Origin: Candidatus Thorarchaeota archaeon
GTDB lineage: Archaea > Asgardarchaeota > Thorarchaeia > Thorarchaeales > Thorarchaeaceae
NCBI GenBank assembly: GCA_013138615.1
Contig: WTCK01000067.1
Coordinates: 1 to 5,699, forward strand
Length of the DNA: 5,699 bases
Direction: 5' to 3'
A model generated the notes under the pieces. That model saw only the letters and a program-made list of their open reading frames with translations. It did not search any database and had not been told where the DNA came from. The position numbers were made by a program, and so were the translations under genes. Positions within the stretch are counted from its first letter, which is position 1. Every line of letters starts with the position of its first letter. Below are positions 1 through 5,574 of the stretch, piece after piece.

Positions 1-651
1 ACCATAAGTATGGGGACTCGACGTGGACACTGTAACAACATTACCGAGATTAAAACTGGCTAAGACATCATCAAGATCCACCTCTGTGTTGACACATCCA
101 GCCTTCCTGAGCATGACTGCTTGAGTAGGAATGCCATATTCACCAGTCTTCGCAAGGGCCATCATCGCCTCATCGTAGCATGCAATTCCAAGTATCGCCT
201 TGGGCCGGGCATTCTTGATGATCCTCATAGCGTGTGAGCCGCCTCCGACCATATACCATTTGATTCCCTTTTCTTCAGCATTTCGCGTTATCTCTGCAAT
301 GATACACGCGCCGCACTTCAGACAGTGATATCCCTCATCATCGATTGGTGCCTTGCATCGTTCGGGGTCTCTCAAGCAATGCGGAATTAAGAGCACTCTT
401 TCATCAGCCGGCACCCGCACGTATCTCCTGAGGCTCATAACATTCATGGCTTCGATAAGAGCGAAATTGACGAGATCCTCGTCCTCAACACCCAGTTCAG
501 TTGTGGCCAGTTTTGCGAGTTCAGCTGCTTCTAGAGAAGGCTTTGAGGTGGCAATTCTCATCAGGTGTTCCTTTATCCTAATGCGCATGTCTACCCCAGC
601 TAGGTCCAGGTCATCGTTAGCTGTACTCTCTTCTCTTAACAAGTCATTCAC
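1..651 (-). CDS. DUF116 domain protein, cysteine-rich (C-terminal end cut off by window edge)
   Basis: Function unknown; DUF116 is a family found mainly in methanogens, other archaea and anaerobic bacteria and is presumed to bind a metal or Fe-S cluster through conserved cysteines. The reading frame is open from the edge of the window to an in-frame TGA-TAA pair at 661-666. Numbering from the GTG at 651, the core starts near residue 85 with the LIPHCLR motif (Cys92), then Cys99, a tight cluster HCLKCGAC (Cys110, 113, 116), a Gly-rich turn YMVGGGSHA (133-141), Cys158 in the GIACYDE motif and Cys186 in a GCVNTEVD motif. An N-terminal helical region of about 80 residues precedes the core. 217 codons are visible, so only a short tail should be missing. 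The start is uncertain: GTG 651 lies where a leaderless transcript from the TATA-like site at 679-686 would begin, whereas ATG 588 would give a 21-residue shorter protein. Arginine codons are mostly AGA/AGG (9 of 14). Confidence 0.
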   Translation of the reverse strand, partial: MNDLLREESTANDDLDLAGVDMRIRIKEHLMRIATSKPSLEAAELAKLATTELGVEDEDLVNFALIEAMNVMSLRRYVRVPADERVLLIPHCLRDPERCKAPIDDEGYHCLKCGACIIAEITRNAEEKGIKWYMVGGGSHAMRIIKNARPKAILGIACYDEAMMALAKTGEYGIPTQAVMLRKAGCVNTEVDLDDVLASFNLGNVVTVSTSSPHTYG

Positions 652-823
652 CGCGGATGCTTATCAACGATTGAATGATTTAATAGAGTTTTCCACATGG
701 CACGCAATCAATCTCTGACAAGGGGCACGGATGATTATCTTACCAAACCTCAATCGGGCGGAGAGTGAAATGCATAAGAGCCAAGCTCGCGGCAGAACAA
801 TATCAGTCATGGATTGATTCTTC
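652..823. other. Divergent intergenic region
   Basis: This 172-base gap separates the DUF116 gene (leftward) from the membrane protein gene (rightward), so it must hold both promoters. The leftward TATA-like site is listed separately. For the rightward gene there are two weak candidates: TGCATAAG preceded by GTGAAA at about 766-778, which would give a leader of about 24 bases, and CAATATCA at about 799-805, which would give a leaderless start at ATG 824. Neither is convincing. I see no RNA gene here. Confidence 0.5.
679..693 (-). promoter_or_regulatory. Candidate archaeal promoter (BRE plus TATA-like box) for the DUF116 gene
   Basis: Read on the minus strand, a purine-rich GGAAAA (693-688 region) is followed by CTATTAAA (686-679), resembling a BRE and TATA box. 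A start site about 26 bases beyond the box centre falls near 656, within about five bases of the GTG at 651. This would give a leaderless or nearly leaderless mRNA, which is common in archaea, and no Shine-Dalgarno sequence precedes that GTG. The call rests on spacing and base composition only. Confidence 0.3.
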
Positions 824-1243
824 ATGCGAACATCAATAGTGAAACTAGTCGTGCTACAATTTGCTTTATTTTCAGTAGCTTGCATTTTGGCATTCATTGC
901 GTGGGCTATCTCACTTATGGATGGCTCCAATCTACTCAAGATGTTGGTTGGAGAATACATTGGCGGTCACATCGTAAGGTGGACAATCCAACTGCCGCTT
1001 TGGGGTCCATTGTTGCTTGTCAGTTCGGTACTTTCTATCATGGCTGTATGGTATCTCCAATCTGCCCGCAAAGAAGGAGGATATCTCGGCATCATCTCAT
1101 TTGTCATAGCTTTCGTGACGAATCTACTCTTCGCTAGGAACTTGCTTGTGCATTGGGCAATAGGTTGCTCCATCGGGTGGACGTTGATTGTGCCACTTGT
1201 CATCGGGTGGAGCGACTTAGACGGTGTTAAGGCGTTGGAGTAA
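824..1243 (+). CDS. Small membrane protein with four predicted transmembrane helices, function unknown
   Basis: I do not recognise the family. The 139-residue product is dominated by hydrophobic stretches at about residues 6-31, 58-79, 87-104 and 109-129, consistent with four membrane-spanning helices and little soluble sequence. Short charged turns separate them (MDGSN near 32-36, SARKEGG near 80-86, the Arg105 turn), and the tail WSDLDGVKALE is acidic. No catalytic or metal-binding motif stands out; Trp and Gly are frequent in helices 2 and 4. It is the only rightward gene in the window and sits alone between a divergent and a convergent neighbour, so it is probably transcribed by itself. 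No clear Shine-Dalgarno sequence precedes the ATG. The opposite strand and another forward frame are also open across part of this region, but only this frame gives a coherent membrane-protein pattern. A real gene is likely but not certain. Confidence 0.65.
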   Translation: MRTSIVKLVVLQFALFSVACILAFIAWAISLMDGSNLLKMLVGEYIGGHIVRWTIQLPLWGPLLLVSSVLSIMAVWYLQSARKEGGYLGIISFVIAFVTNLLFARNLLVHWAIGCSIGWTLIVPLVIGWSDLDGVKALE

Positions 1244-1400
1244 AGCAATTCACAATGCATCCATTTCGCTAAGCAAGTCATCAAACCCTCATGAACTTGT
1301 TATGGACCGAGATTGTGTGCCCCAACCATATTCCTTGAGAATATTCCTCTTGAATGATGATGCGTTTTTGTGATTTGGAAACCAGCCTCTCATGCTGGCG
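1244..1400. other. Convergent intergenic region
   Basis: This 157-base stretch lies between the 3' ends of the membrane protein gene and the PNPOx-like gene. It holds a T5 run at 1365-1369 that could help terminate rightward transcription, an 8-base palindrome GAATATTC at 1338-1345, and the small hairpin at 1382-1398 listed separately. I see no open reading frame of note and no RNA gene. Confidence 0.5.
1379..1398 (-). terminator. Weak hairpin just after the PNPOx-like gene, possible terminator
   Basis: Two bases beyond the TGA stop at 1401-1403, the minus strand reads CCAGC, a 7-base loop, then GCTGG, followed by TTT and then CC. The stem is 5 bp, or 6 bp with a flanking G-U pair. The position suits a terminator, but the T run is only three bases, so this may be only a 3'-end stabilising hairpin. 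Confidence 0.35.
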
Positions 1401-1874
1401 TCATTTGGTCGCTTCTATCATGAACTGGAATGTTCTACTCTGGTTCCAACCTTTTGCAGCTGTAGGGAACAACCGAAGAACTGTATGGTCGGGATCATCA
1501 TAACCCTTAGGATAGTATTTCTCCCAGCCGTCGTGCCATAATGATTTCTTCAGGCTGAGATCTGACACGATTTCTATCACCCCACTCAACATCATACCTT
1601 TCCACTCTTCGGGCTGGCAGTAGTAGACAGAAACCTTTGGATTCTCCTTCATCTGCTCGACCTTTGTAGAGGTGGTGTTAGTGGAAAAAATAATCATAAA
1701 GTCGTCGTCATGATCTACGAAGAGCGGTGCCAGCTTCGGCCATTTCTCCTTGTTACGGAGATTGAACATGGCTCTGGTCTGTGGAAACCCCTCTTCATCG
1801 ACATTTGTGAAATATGCCGCTGGGGTCGCTTCCATCACTCTGAGGCCCATCTCTCGGAACTCTATATCTTTCAA
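1401..1874 (-). CDS. Pyridoxamine 5'-phosphate oxidase-like (general stress protein 26-type) flavin-reductase-fold protein
   Basis: A 157-residue cytoplasmic split-barrel protein of the PNPOx-like superfamily, whose members bind FMN, F420, FAD or haem and act as small oxidoreductases or cofactor carriers. The order of motifs matches the Pyrid_ox_like/GSP26 group: an N-terminal helix, strand PAAYFTNVDEEGFPQTRAMF (18-37; the Gly-Pro turn and the TRAM strand are typical), the FSTNTTSTKVEQMKENPKVSV segment (63-83, with the Lys-x-x-Gln-x-x-x-Asn-Pro signature), YYC (84-86), then GVIEIVSD (98-105) and a C-terminal part rich in Trp and Tyr ending near TAAKGWNQSRTFQF. The length is normal for this group and short of true PdxH, so a vitamin B6 role should not be assumed. 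The start is TTG at 1874: an in-frame TAG lies five codons upstream and an AGGAG sits 9 bases ahead. It follows the transketolase gene in the same direction after 114 bases and could be read through from it or use its own promoter. Substrate unknown. Confidence 0.85.
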   Translation of the reverse strand: MKDIEFREMGLRVMEATPAAYFTNVDEEGFPQTRAMFNLRNKEKWPKLAPLFVDHDDDFMIIFSTNTTSTKVEQMKENPKVSVYYCQPEEWKGMMLSGVIEIVSDLSLKKSLWHDGWEKYYPKGYDDPDHTVLRLFPTAAKGWNQSRTFQFMIEATK

Positions 1875-1988
1875 TCCAGTCAGCTCCTATGTTAGAAACC
1901 AATTAACTGTAGATGATTCAATACAGCAATATTCAGCACCGAGCCAATTTAATGGTGGCATCAACGCCAAAGGCGAAGCTCGGACAGA
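1875..1988. other. Intergenic gap between the transketolase and PNPOx-like genes
   Basis: In this 114-base leftward gap an AT-rich ATTAAATT on the minus strand (1953-1946) could serve as a TATA box, giving a leader of roughly 50 bases that includes the AGGAG site. The only inverted repeat after the transketolase stop is a 4-bp stem (CGCC-TTT-GGCG on the minus strand, 1965-1975) without a T run, so no terminator is evident and read-through is possible. Confidence 0.35.
1884..1888 (-). promoter_or_regulatory. Ribosome-binding site that fixes the TTG start of the PNPOx-like gene
   Basis: The minus strand carries AGGAG at 1888-1884, nine bases before the TTG at 1874-1872. Its first two bases belong to the in-frame stop TAG (1889-1887), so no longer protein from a usual start is possible. 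The next in-frame ATG is eight codons further in and lacks comparable support. Confidence 0.7.
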
Positions 1989-4007
1989 TTAGTGGCTAAT
2001 CAGGCGACGAGCTTGTTTCACAACGTTCTCCACACTAAACCCGAACTTCTCAAACAACACATTTGCAGGGGCAGAGGCACCGAATCGATCGATAGAGATG
2101 ATTCCACCTTGGTCACCTACCCATCGTTCCCATCCCTGGGAAATGCCTGCCTCCACTGCGAGCTTGGCACCTACTCGAGCAGGAAGCACGGATTCTCTAT
2201 AGGCCTCGTCTTGATTTTCGAATAGCTCCCAACACGGAAATGACACAAGACGCACGACTACGCCCTCAGACGCCAGCTGTTCTCCTGCTTCTATTATCAG
2301 TTCTACCTCTGAGCCTGAGGCCATCAATATCACTTGGGGGTTTCCCTTTCCAAGGTCCCGCAGAATATACGCTCCTCTCGCGAGACCATTAGCCTGATTA
2401 AACACACTGCGGTCCAGAGTGGGGAGGTTTTGTCGTGTCAATGATAACAGCGTGGGGCCATCCTTTCGGAGGATGGCTACTCTCCATGCCTCAATGACCT
2501 CATTTGCGTCTGCGGGACGAACTACCCAAAGACCCGGTATAGCACGTAGCGATGCGAGATGTTCTACTGGCTGATGAGTTGGGCCATCTTCACCCAAACC
2601 TATGCTATCATGCGTGAACAGCCAGATGCTTGGGTGCTTGGACAGAGCTGAAATCCGAATTGAGGGCCGCATATAGTCTGCAAAGACCAAGAACGTGCCG
2701 GAGTATGGTCTTAGACCTCCATGCGCCACCATCCCATTGACAGCTGCTCCCATTGCATGTTCTCGCACTCCGAAGAAGATGTTTCGATTCTCTGGACAAT
2801 CGGCTTGGAATGAATCGGAGCTGTCAATCCAAGTCTTGTTTGATCCGGTGAGATCCGCAGAACCGCCAATAAGTTCCGGTAGGTGTGGGGCAAGTGCATT
2901 GATTACTTTCCCTGAGCTTGCTCGTGTCGCGAGGCCTTTCGGATCCGCAGGAAATGAAACCAAGCCAGCATCCCATCCATCGGGCAGTTTCCCAGCCATG
3001 CGTCGTTCCAGCTCTGCTGCTAGAGCGGGATGCGCCTTACGGTAGTCATTCAATCGTGATTTCCATTCAGTTTCTATCTCTGCACCTCGCTTCACAGCCT
3101 CACGGAAATGCTCAAGCACATCATCAGGAACATGGAAACGTGGTTCAGTCGGCCAACCGAGATTCTTCTTAGCACCATCAAGTTCCTCATCTCCCAGTGG
3201 GGAACCATGTGAGGCTGCTGTATCTTGTTTGCTAGGGGCACCATATCCAATATGCGTGCGACAAAGAATTAACGATGGACGGGAGTCTTTCTTTGCTTCC
3301 TTAATCGCCTTATCGATTGCGTCCACATCATTGCCATCATCAACGCGCTGTATATGCCACCCATATGCTTCGAACCGAGCACCCACGTTCTCCGTAAACG
3401 CGACATCAGTGCTACCGTCAATGGAAATTCTGTTATCATCATACAGAAATACAATCTTGCCAAGCCGCAGATGCCCTGCTAGAGATGCGGCCTCGGAGGC
3501 GATGCCTTCCATCAGGTCCCCGTCTGTCACAATTGCGTAGGTGTAGTGGTCTACTATCCCATGTTTCGGTCGATTGAATACAGCTCCCAAATGAGTTTCC
3601 GCCATCGCCATCCCAACTGCATTGCCGAAGCCCTGACCAAGGGGCCCAGTCGTGACCTCAACGCCTGGAGTTAGACCGTACTCGGGGTGTCCTGGAGTAA
3701 TGCTGCCCCACTGACGGAAGTTCTTCAAGTCCTTCATCGACAGGTTGTATCCCGTAAGGTGCAGGAGCGAATAAAGAAGTGCAGAGCCATGGCCCCCAGA
3801 GAGGACGAAGCGATCGCGATCAGGCCATTTAGGACTCTTGGGGTTATGTCGAAGATGTCGTGTCCATAATGTGTACGCCATGGCAGCCGCACCCATCGGC
3901 ATTCCGGGGTGTCCCGAATTCGCGGCTTGAATAGCGTCAGCAGCAAGGAAACGAATCGCATTAATCGCACGATTTTGAAGGTCAGAAGAAGGGGACATCA
4001 GTTTCAT
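1989..4007 (-). CDS. tkt: Transketolase, full-length single-chain bacterial type
   Basis: Thiamine diphosphate- and divalent metal-dependent enzyme of the non-oxidative pentose phosphate pathway; it moves a two-carbon ketol unit from xylulose 5-phosphate to ribose 5-phosphate or erythrose 4-phosphate. The 672 residues match the usual bacterial length, with all three domains. Visible landmarks: SGHPGMPMG (31-39, His33), GGHGS (71-75, His73), GPLGQGFGNAVGMA (121-134), the cofactor/metal segment TDGDLMEG through DDNRISIDG (161-198, Asp163 and Asn192), SHGSPLG (266-272), a pyrimidine domain with VREHAMG (414-420; Glu416 is the expected catalytic residue), SGTFLVFADYMR (436-447), EDGPTHQPVEHLA (473-485), and a C-terminal domain with SGSEVEL (564-570). 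No key residue is missing. An ATG at 4007 is used here, but the GGAGAG at 4013-4008 abuts it; the ATG at 3998 (three residues shorter) has better spacing. Arginine is coded by CGN about 37 times and AGA only 5 times, unlike the neighbours. Archaea often carry this enzyme as two split subunits, so transfer from bacteria is suspected. Confidence 0.97.
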   Translation of the reverse strand: MKLMSPSSDLQNRAINAIRFLAADAIQAANSGHPGMPMGAAAMAYTLWTRHLRHNPKSPKWPDRDRFVLSGGHGSALLYSLLHLTGYNLSMKDLKNFRQWGSITPGHPEYGLTPGVEVTTGPLGQGFGNAVGMAMAETHLGAVFNRPKHGIVDHYTYAIVTDGDLMEGIASEAASLAGHLRLGKIVFLYDDNRISIDGSTDVAFTENVGARFEAYGWHIQRVDDGNDVDAIDKAIKEAKKDSRPSLILCRTHIGYGAPSKQDTAASHGSPLGDEELDGAKKNLGWPTEPRFHVPDDVLEHFREAVKRGAEIETEWKSRLNDYRKAHPALAAELERRMAGKLPDGWDAGLVSFPADPKGLATRASSGKVINALAPHLPELIGGSADLTGSNKTWIDSSDSFQADCPENRNIFFGVREHAMGAAVNGMVAHGGLRPYSGTFLVFADYMRPSIRISALSKHPSIWLFTHDSIGLGEDGPTHQPVEHLASLRAIPGLWVVRPADANEVIEAWRVAILRKDGPTLLSLTRQNLPTLDRSVFNQANGLARGAYILRDLGKGNPQVILMASGSEVELIIEAGEQLASEGVVVRLVSFPCWELFENQDEAYRESVLPARVGAKLAVEAGISQGWERWVGDQGGIISIDRFGASAPANVLFEKFGFSVENVVKQARRLISH

Positions 4008-4044
4008 CTCTCCAGTTGACTCTGATAGCGCTCAGGTCAAGCAT
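3982..4044 (-). CDS. Possible 20-residue upstream reading frame overlapping the transketolase start
   Basis: ATG at 4044 opens a frame reading MLDLSAIRVNWRDETDVPFF and ends at TGA 3984-3982, overlapping the first codons of transketolase in a different frame. A purine-rich GAGGGG lies 8 bases ahead of it, a plausible ribosome-binding site. It could be a leader peptide or couple translation into transketolase. The peptide has no recognisable feature, and a frame this short can arise by chance. Confidence 0.15.
   Translation of the reverse strand: MLDLSAIRVNWRDETDVPFF
4008..4013 (-). promoter_or_regulatory. Ribosome-binding site of the transketolase gene, bearing on its start
   Basis: GGAGAG on the minus strand (4013-4008) directly touches the ATG at 4007 but lies 9-11 bases ahead of the in-frame ATG at 3998. 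Normal Shine-Dalgarno spacing therefore favours 3998 as the true start, with MSPSSDLQN as N-terminus. The upstream frame reaches a stop without another usable start. Confidence 0.5.
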
Positions 4045-4136
4045 TGTTGAGTCCCCTCTACTCCGGCTTTTGATTGTTCCGTTGCCCGACAATGAGAGTT
4101 CGTTAGTCGAATCGTGATTTCCCGCAGATCAGTTTC
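4008..4136. other. Intergenic gap between the reductase and transketolase genes
   Basis: In this 129-base leftward gap I see no terminator after the reductase stop and no clear TATA box ahead of transketolase. The notable content is the short upstream frame with its GAGGGG and the GGAGAG next to the transketolase start. Co-transcription with the reductase is possible but the gap is long for a tight operon. Confidence 0.4.
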
Positions 4137-5351
4137 TTAGAGCAAAAGCGAGATAGCTTCTCTTGGCCTCTTCTTCGCCATTCGGAGCAACATCTTTCTC
4201 TTGAGTTCCCTCTTTGTTATTATGCCCCCGATTCCAGCCGCTATCAGGAAATTTGCATGCGAGTCGTCTCTGAAGAAGCGACACATAGTTTCCATATTCT
4301 TCCTGCTCTTGTAGAACGTGTTAGCCATGAAATCCATCGCCTTCAACTCACTGATAATCTCTCTTTTGCAGTCTTTCTCATATTCCCTGAGGGAGCGGGG
4401 GTTGGCTTCCTTCACGGCTTTGCTGAGAGCAGATGCTGCGAGTATACCAGATTCTATAGCCTCAGGAATTCCTTCTCCAGTGAATGAGTCGACCAGACCG
4501 GCCGCGTCCCCTACAAGGATAGTCCTACCCTTGACAATATTCTTGGCTCGTTTGACGGGAAACCGCGCCGCCGTGTCAGATAGGATTTGAGGCTCAATAT
4601 CATGCTCGTTCTTGAATGCGGCATACCATTTCTCATAAGCCGGTCTCAATTCTCCGCCCTTGTCTTGTATGCTGCACGCACCCAGACTCAAGACGCTTTG
4701 TTTTGGGAAGCACCATACATAACCATGCGATAAGCCGCCATAGTACAAGAGTAGAAGGTCCGCGTTGTATCCGCTAGGCTCACCGCAAATCTCCCGTACT
4801 GTACTACTGCCCACCTCAGCTTCAACCTCAATTGCTATCATCGCTGAGTCGTTTCGCCATCCGTCGTAGAAATCGAGACTTTTCGCAACTATACTATTGA
4901 TGCCGTCTGCGCCCACGAGATACATCCCTGTGACTTCTTCACCCTCCTTTGTGGTGACTACAGCATGACTCTCTTCTTCCCTCACTTTTGCAATCAGGGT
5001 ATCTTCCCGAATTTCAACACCCACTTCTGCGGCTTTCTTCAGCAGAAGATGGTCAAAGTCTTCGCGGCTGATGATGCTACCTGGCACTGATCGGTCTTCA
5101 GGAATACAATCTACTCGGAAACCAGATGGCGCAAACATCGTAGCGCCGCTTATCTTTCTCTGAAGGATGCTCTTGATGTCGAAGTCAAGGAGTCTGTTAA
5201 CGCCGGAATGTATTCCCCCGGCGCACGGCTTGTATCTAGGAAACCTGGCCTTGTCGAACAGAACAACGCTGAGTCCAGCTTGGGATGTTCTCCTTGCTGC
5301 AGTTGATCCTGCCGGACCGCCTCCAACTATTATGACATCGTAGTCGACCAT
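4137..5351 (-). CDS. Geranylgeranyl reductase-family FAD-dependent oxidoreductase
   Basis: A 404-residue flavoprotein of the geranylgeranyl reductase family. In archaea, members saturate the geranylgeranyl chains of membrane ether lipids (digeranylgeranylglycerophospholipid reductase); bacterial and plant relatives act on geranylgeranyl diphosphate or (bacterio)chlorophyll. From the ATG at 5351: a Rossmann dinucleotide site GGGPAG (10-15) after strand DYDVIIV, an acidic end of strand 2 (FDK, 32-34), the family motif KPCAGG (41-46, Cys43), GADGINS (147-153), the YVWCFPK motif in the substrate domain (211-217), and the second FAD motif GDAAGLVDSFTGEGI (281-295). The C-terminus is basic and Arg/Lys-rich (about 380-400), which could favour membrane contact. 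The start is chosen from GGAG 8 bases ahead of ATG 5351 and because the flavin fold begins at once; GTG 5387 and ATG 5369 in the same frame lack such support. Arginine codons are mainly AGA/AGG (17 of 28). The exact lipid substrate cannot be told from sequence. Confidence 0.93.
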   Translation of the reverse strand: MVDYDVIIVGGGPAGSTAARRTSQAGLSVVLFDKARFPRYKPCAGGIHSGVNRLLDFDIKSILQRKISGATMFAPSGFRVDCIPEDRSVPGSIISREDFDHLLLKKAAEVGVEIREDTLIAKVREEESHAVVTTKEGEEVTGMYLVGADGINSIVAKSLDFYDGWRNDSAMIAIEVEAEVGSSTVREICGEPSGYNADLLLLYYGGLSHGYVWCFPKQSVLSLGACSIQDKGGELRPAYEKWYAAFKNEHDIEPQILSDTAARFPVKRAKNIVKGRTILVGDAAGLVDSFTGEGIPEAIESGILAASALSKAVKEANPRSLREYEKDCKREIISELKAMDFMANTFYKSRKNMETMCRFFRDDSHANFLIAAGIGGIITKRELKRKMLLRMAKKRPREAISLLL

Positions 5352-5359
5352 TAACCCAA

Positions 5360-5363
5360 CTCC
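5360..5363 (-). promoter_or_regulatory. Ribosome-binding site deciding the reductase start
   Basis: GGAG on the minus strand (5363-5360) lies 8 bases before the ATG at 5351. It selects this start over the in-frame GTG at 5387 and ATG at 5369, which would add 12 and 6 residues ahead of the flavin-binding fold. Confidence 0.65.
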
Positions 5364-5370
5364 ACGCATC

Positions 5371-5430
5371 GATTGTATTCGTTTCACAATCTTCGTAAGC
5401 TGTAGCTTTGGTCATGAAACGAACCAAATC
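5371..5430. repeat. Concentric inverted repeats ahead of the reductase gene
   Basis: Outer arms: GATTGTATTCGTTTCA (5371-5386) and TGAAACGAACCAAATC (5415-5430), complementary at 13 of 16 positions with a perfect 9-base block TTCGTTTCA/TGAAACGAA. Inner element: AAGCTGTAGCTT (5397-5408), 5-base arms around GT. The two centres are only about two bases apart. In the transcript the outer arms could pair to a long stem whose 3' side ends eight bases before the GGAG ribosome-binding site. An operator for a dimeric regulator, or an mRNA structure controlling translation, are both possible. Confidence 0.5.
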
Positions 5431-5464
5431 AAGAAGCTTGTGGTAAAAACCCCTTGTCAGAAAG

Positions 5465-5489
5465 CGTGGTCTGCCACGGGGATATTATC
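5465..5489 (-). promoter_or_regulatory. Candidate promoter with adjacent palindrome for the reductase gene
   Basis: On the minus strand a TATA-like GATAATATC (5489-5481) is followed at once by CGTGG-CAGA-CCACG (5478-5465), a perfect 5-base inverted repeat with a 4-base centre. If the box is used, transcription would start near 5460 and the palindrome would lie between box and start, where archaeal repressors often bind. The TATA match is moderate and no start site is known, so both parts are tentative. Confidence 0.3.
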
Positions 5490-5531
5490 AGACTTTGAGA
5501 ACAATATTGATTGATGAATCCTAGAATGTGG

Positions 5532-5565
5532 AAAAAAAGGCAACGGAGGCACACTATATGCCTCC
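5532..5565 (-). terminator. Strong hairpin plus T-tract terminator after the membrane-anchored protein gene
   Basis: On the minus strand GGAGGCA (5565-5559), a 7-base loop, and TGCCTCC (5551-5545) form a perfect 7-bp stem, followed after six bases by seven T (5538-5532). It begins nine bases after the TAG stop of the gene ending at 5575. It has the layout of a classical intrinsic terminator; the T run alone would suit archaeal termination. It should insulate the reductase gene from its upstream neighbour. Confidence 0.85.
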
Positions 5566-5574
5566 ATCATTACA

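Larger units (their letters stand above)
5352..5574. other. Regulatory intergenic region upstream of the reductase gene
   Basis: This 223-base gap holds, in the direction of transcription, the strong terminator, an AT-rich stretch with the palindrome CAATATTG (5502-5509), the TATA-like box with its adjacent inverted repeat, and the concentric inverted repeats before the reductase ribosome-binding site. I see no RNA gene or credible small protein here. Confidence 0.6.

Noticed and set aside
353..718. Open frame of 121 codons on the plus strand
   Set aside because: It lies opposite the DUF116 gene, whose cysteine motifs are unmistakable; the Ser/Arg-rich product looks like an antisense shadow.
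664..960. Open frame of 98 codons on the minus strand overlapping the DUF116 promoter and the membrane protein gene
   Set aside because: It overlaps the better-supported membrane protein gene, has no family-like pattern, and would occupy the promoter of the DUF116 gene.
1331..1355. Direct repeat ATTCCTTGA / ATTCCTCTTGA and the palindrome GAATATTC in the convergent gap
   Set aside because: The repeats are short and imperfect and are within what AT-rich spacer sequence gives by chance.
1401..1874. Calling the small flavin-fold protein pdxH (pyridoxamine phosphate oxidase)
   Set aside because: It is shorter than PdxH and has the general stress protein 26-type motif pattern; nothing nearby points to vitamin B6 synthesis.
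1965..1975. Small hairpin just after the transketolase stop as a terminator
   Set aside because: The stem is only 4 bp with a 3-base loop and no T run follows on the minus strand.
2695..3540. Several plus-strand frames of 84-116 codons inside the transketolase region
   Set aside because: They are antisense to an intact enzyme with all motifs conserved, and their sequences show no protein-family character.
5236..5427. Minus-strand frame of 63 codons overlapping the reductase N-terminus
   Set aside because: It reads the start of the reductase in another frame, and the reductase's flavin motif shows which frame is real.
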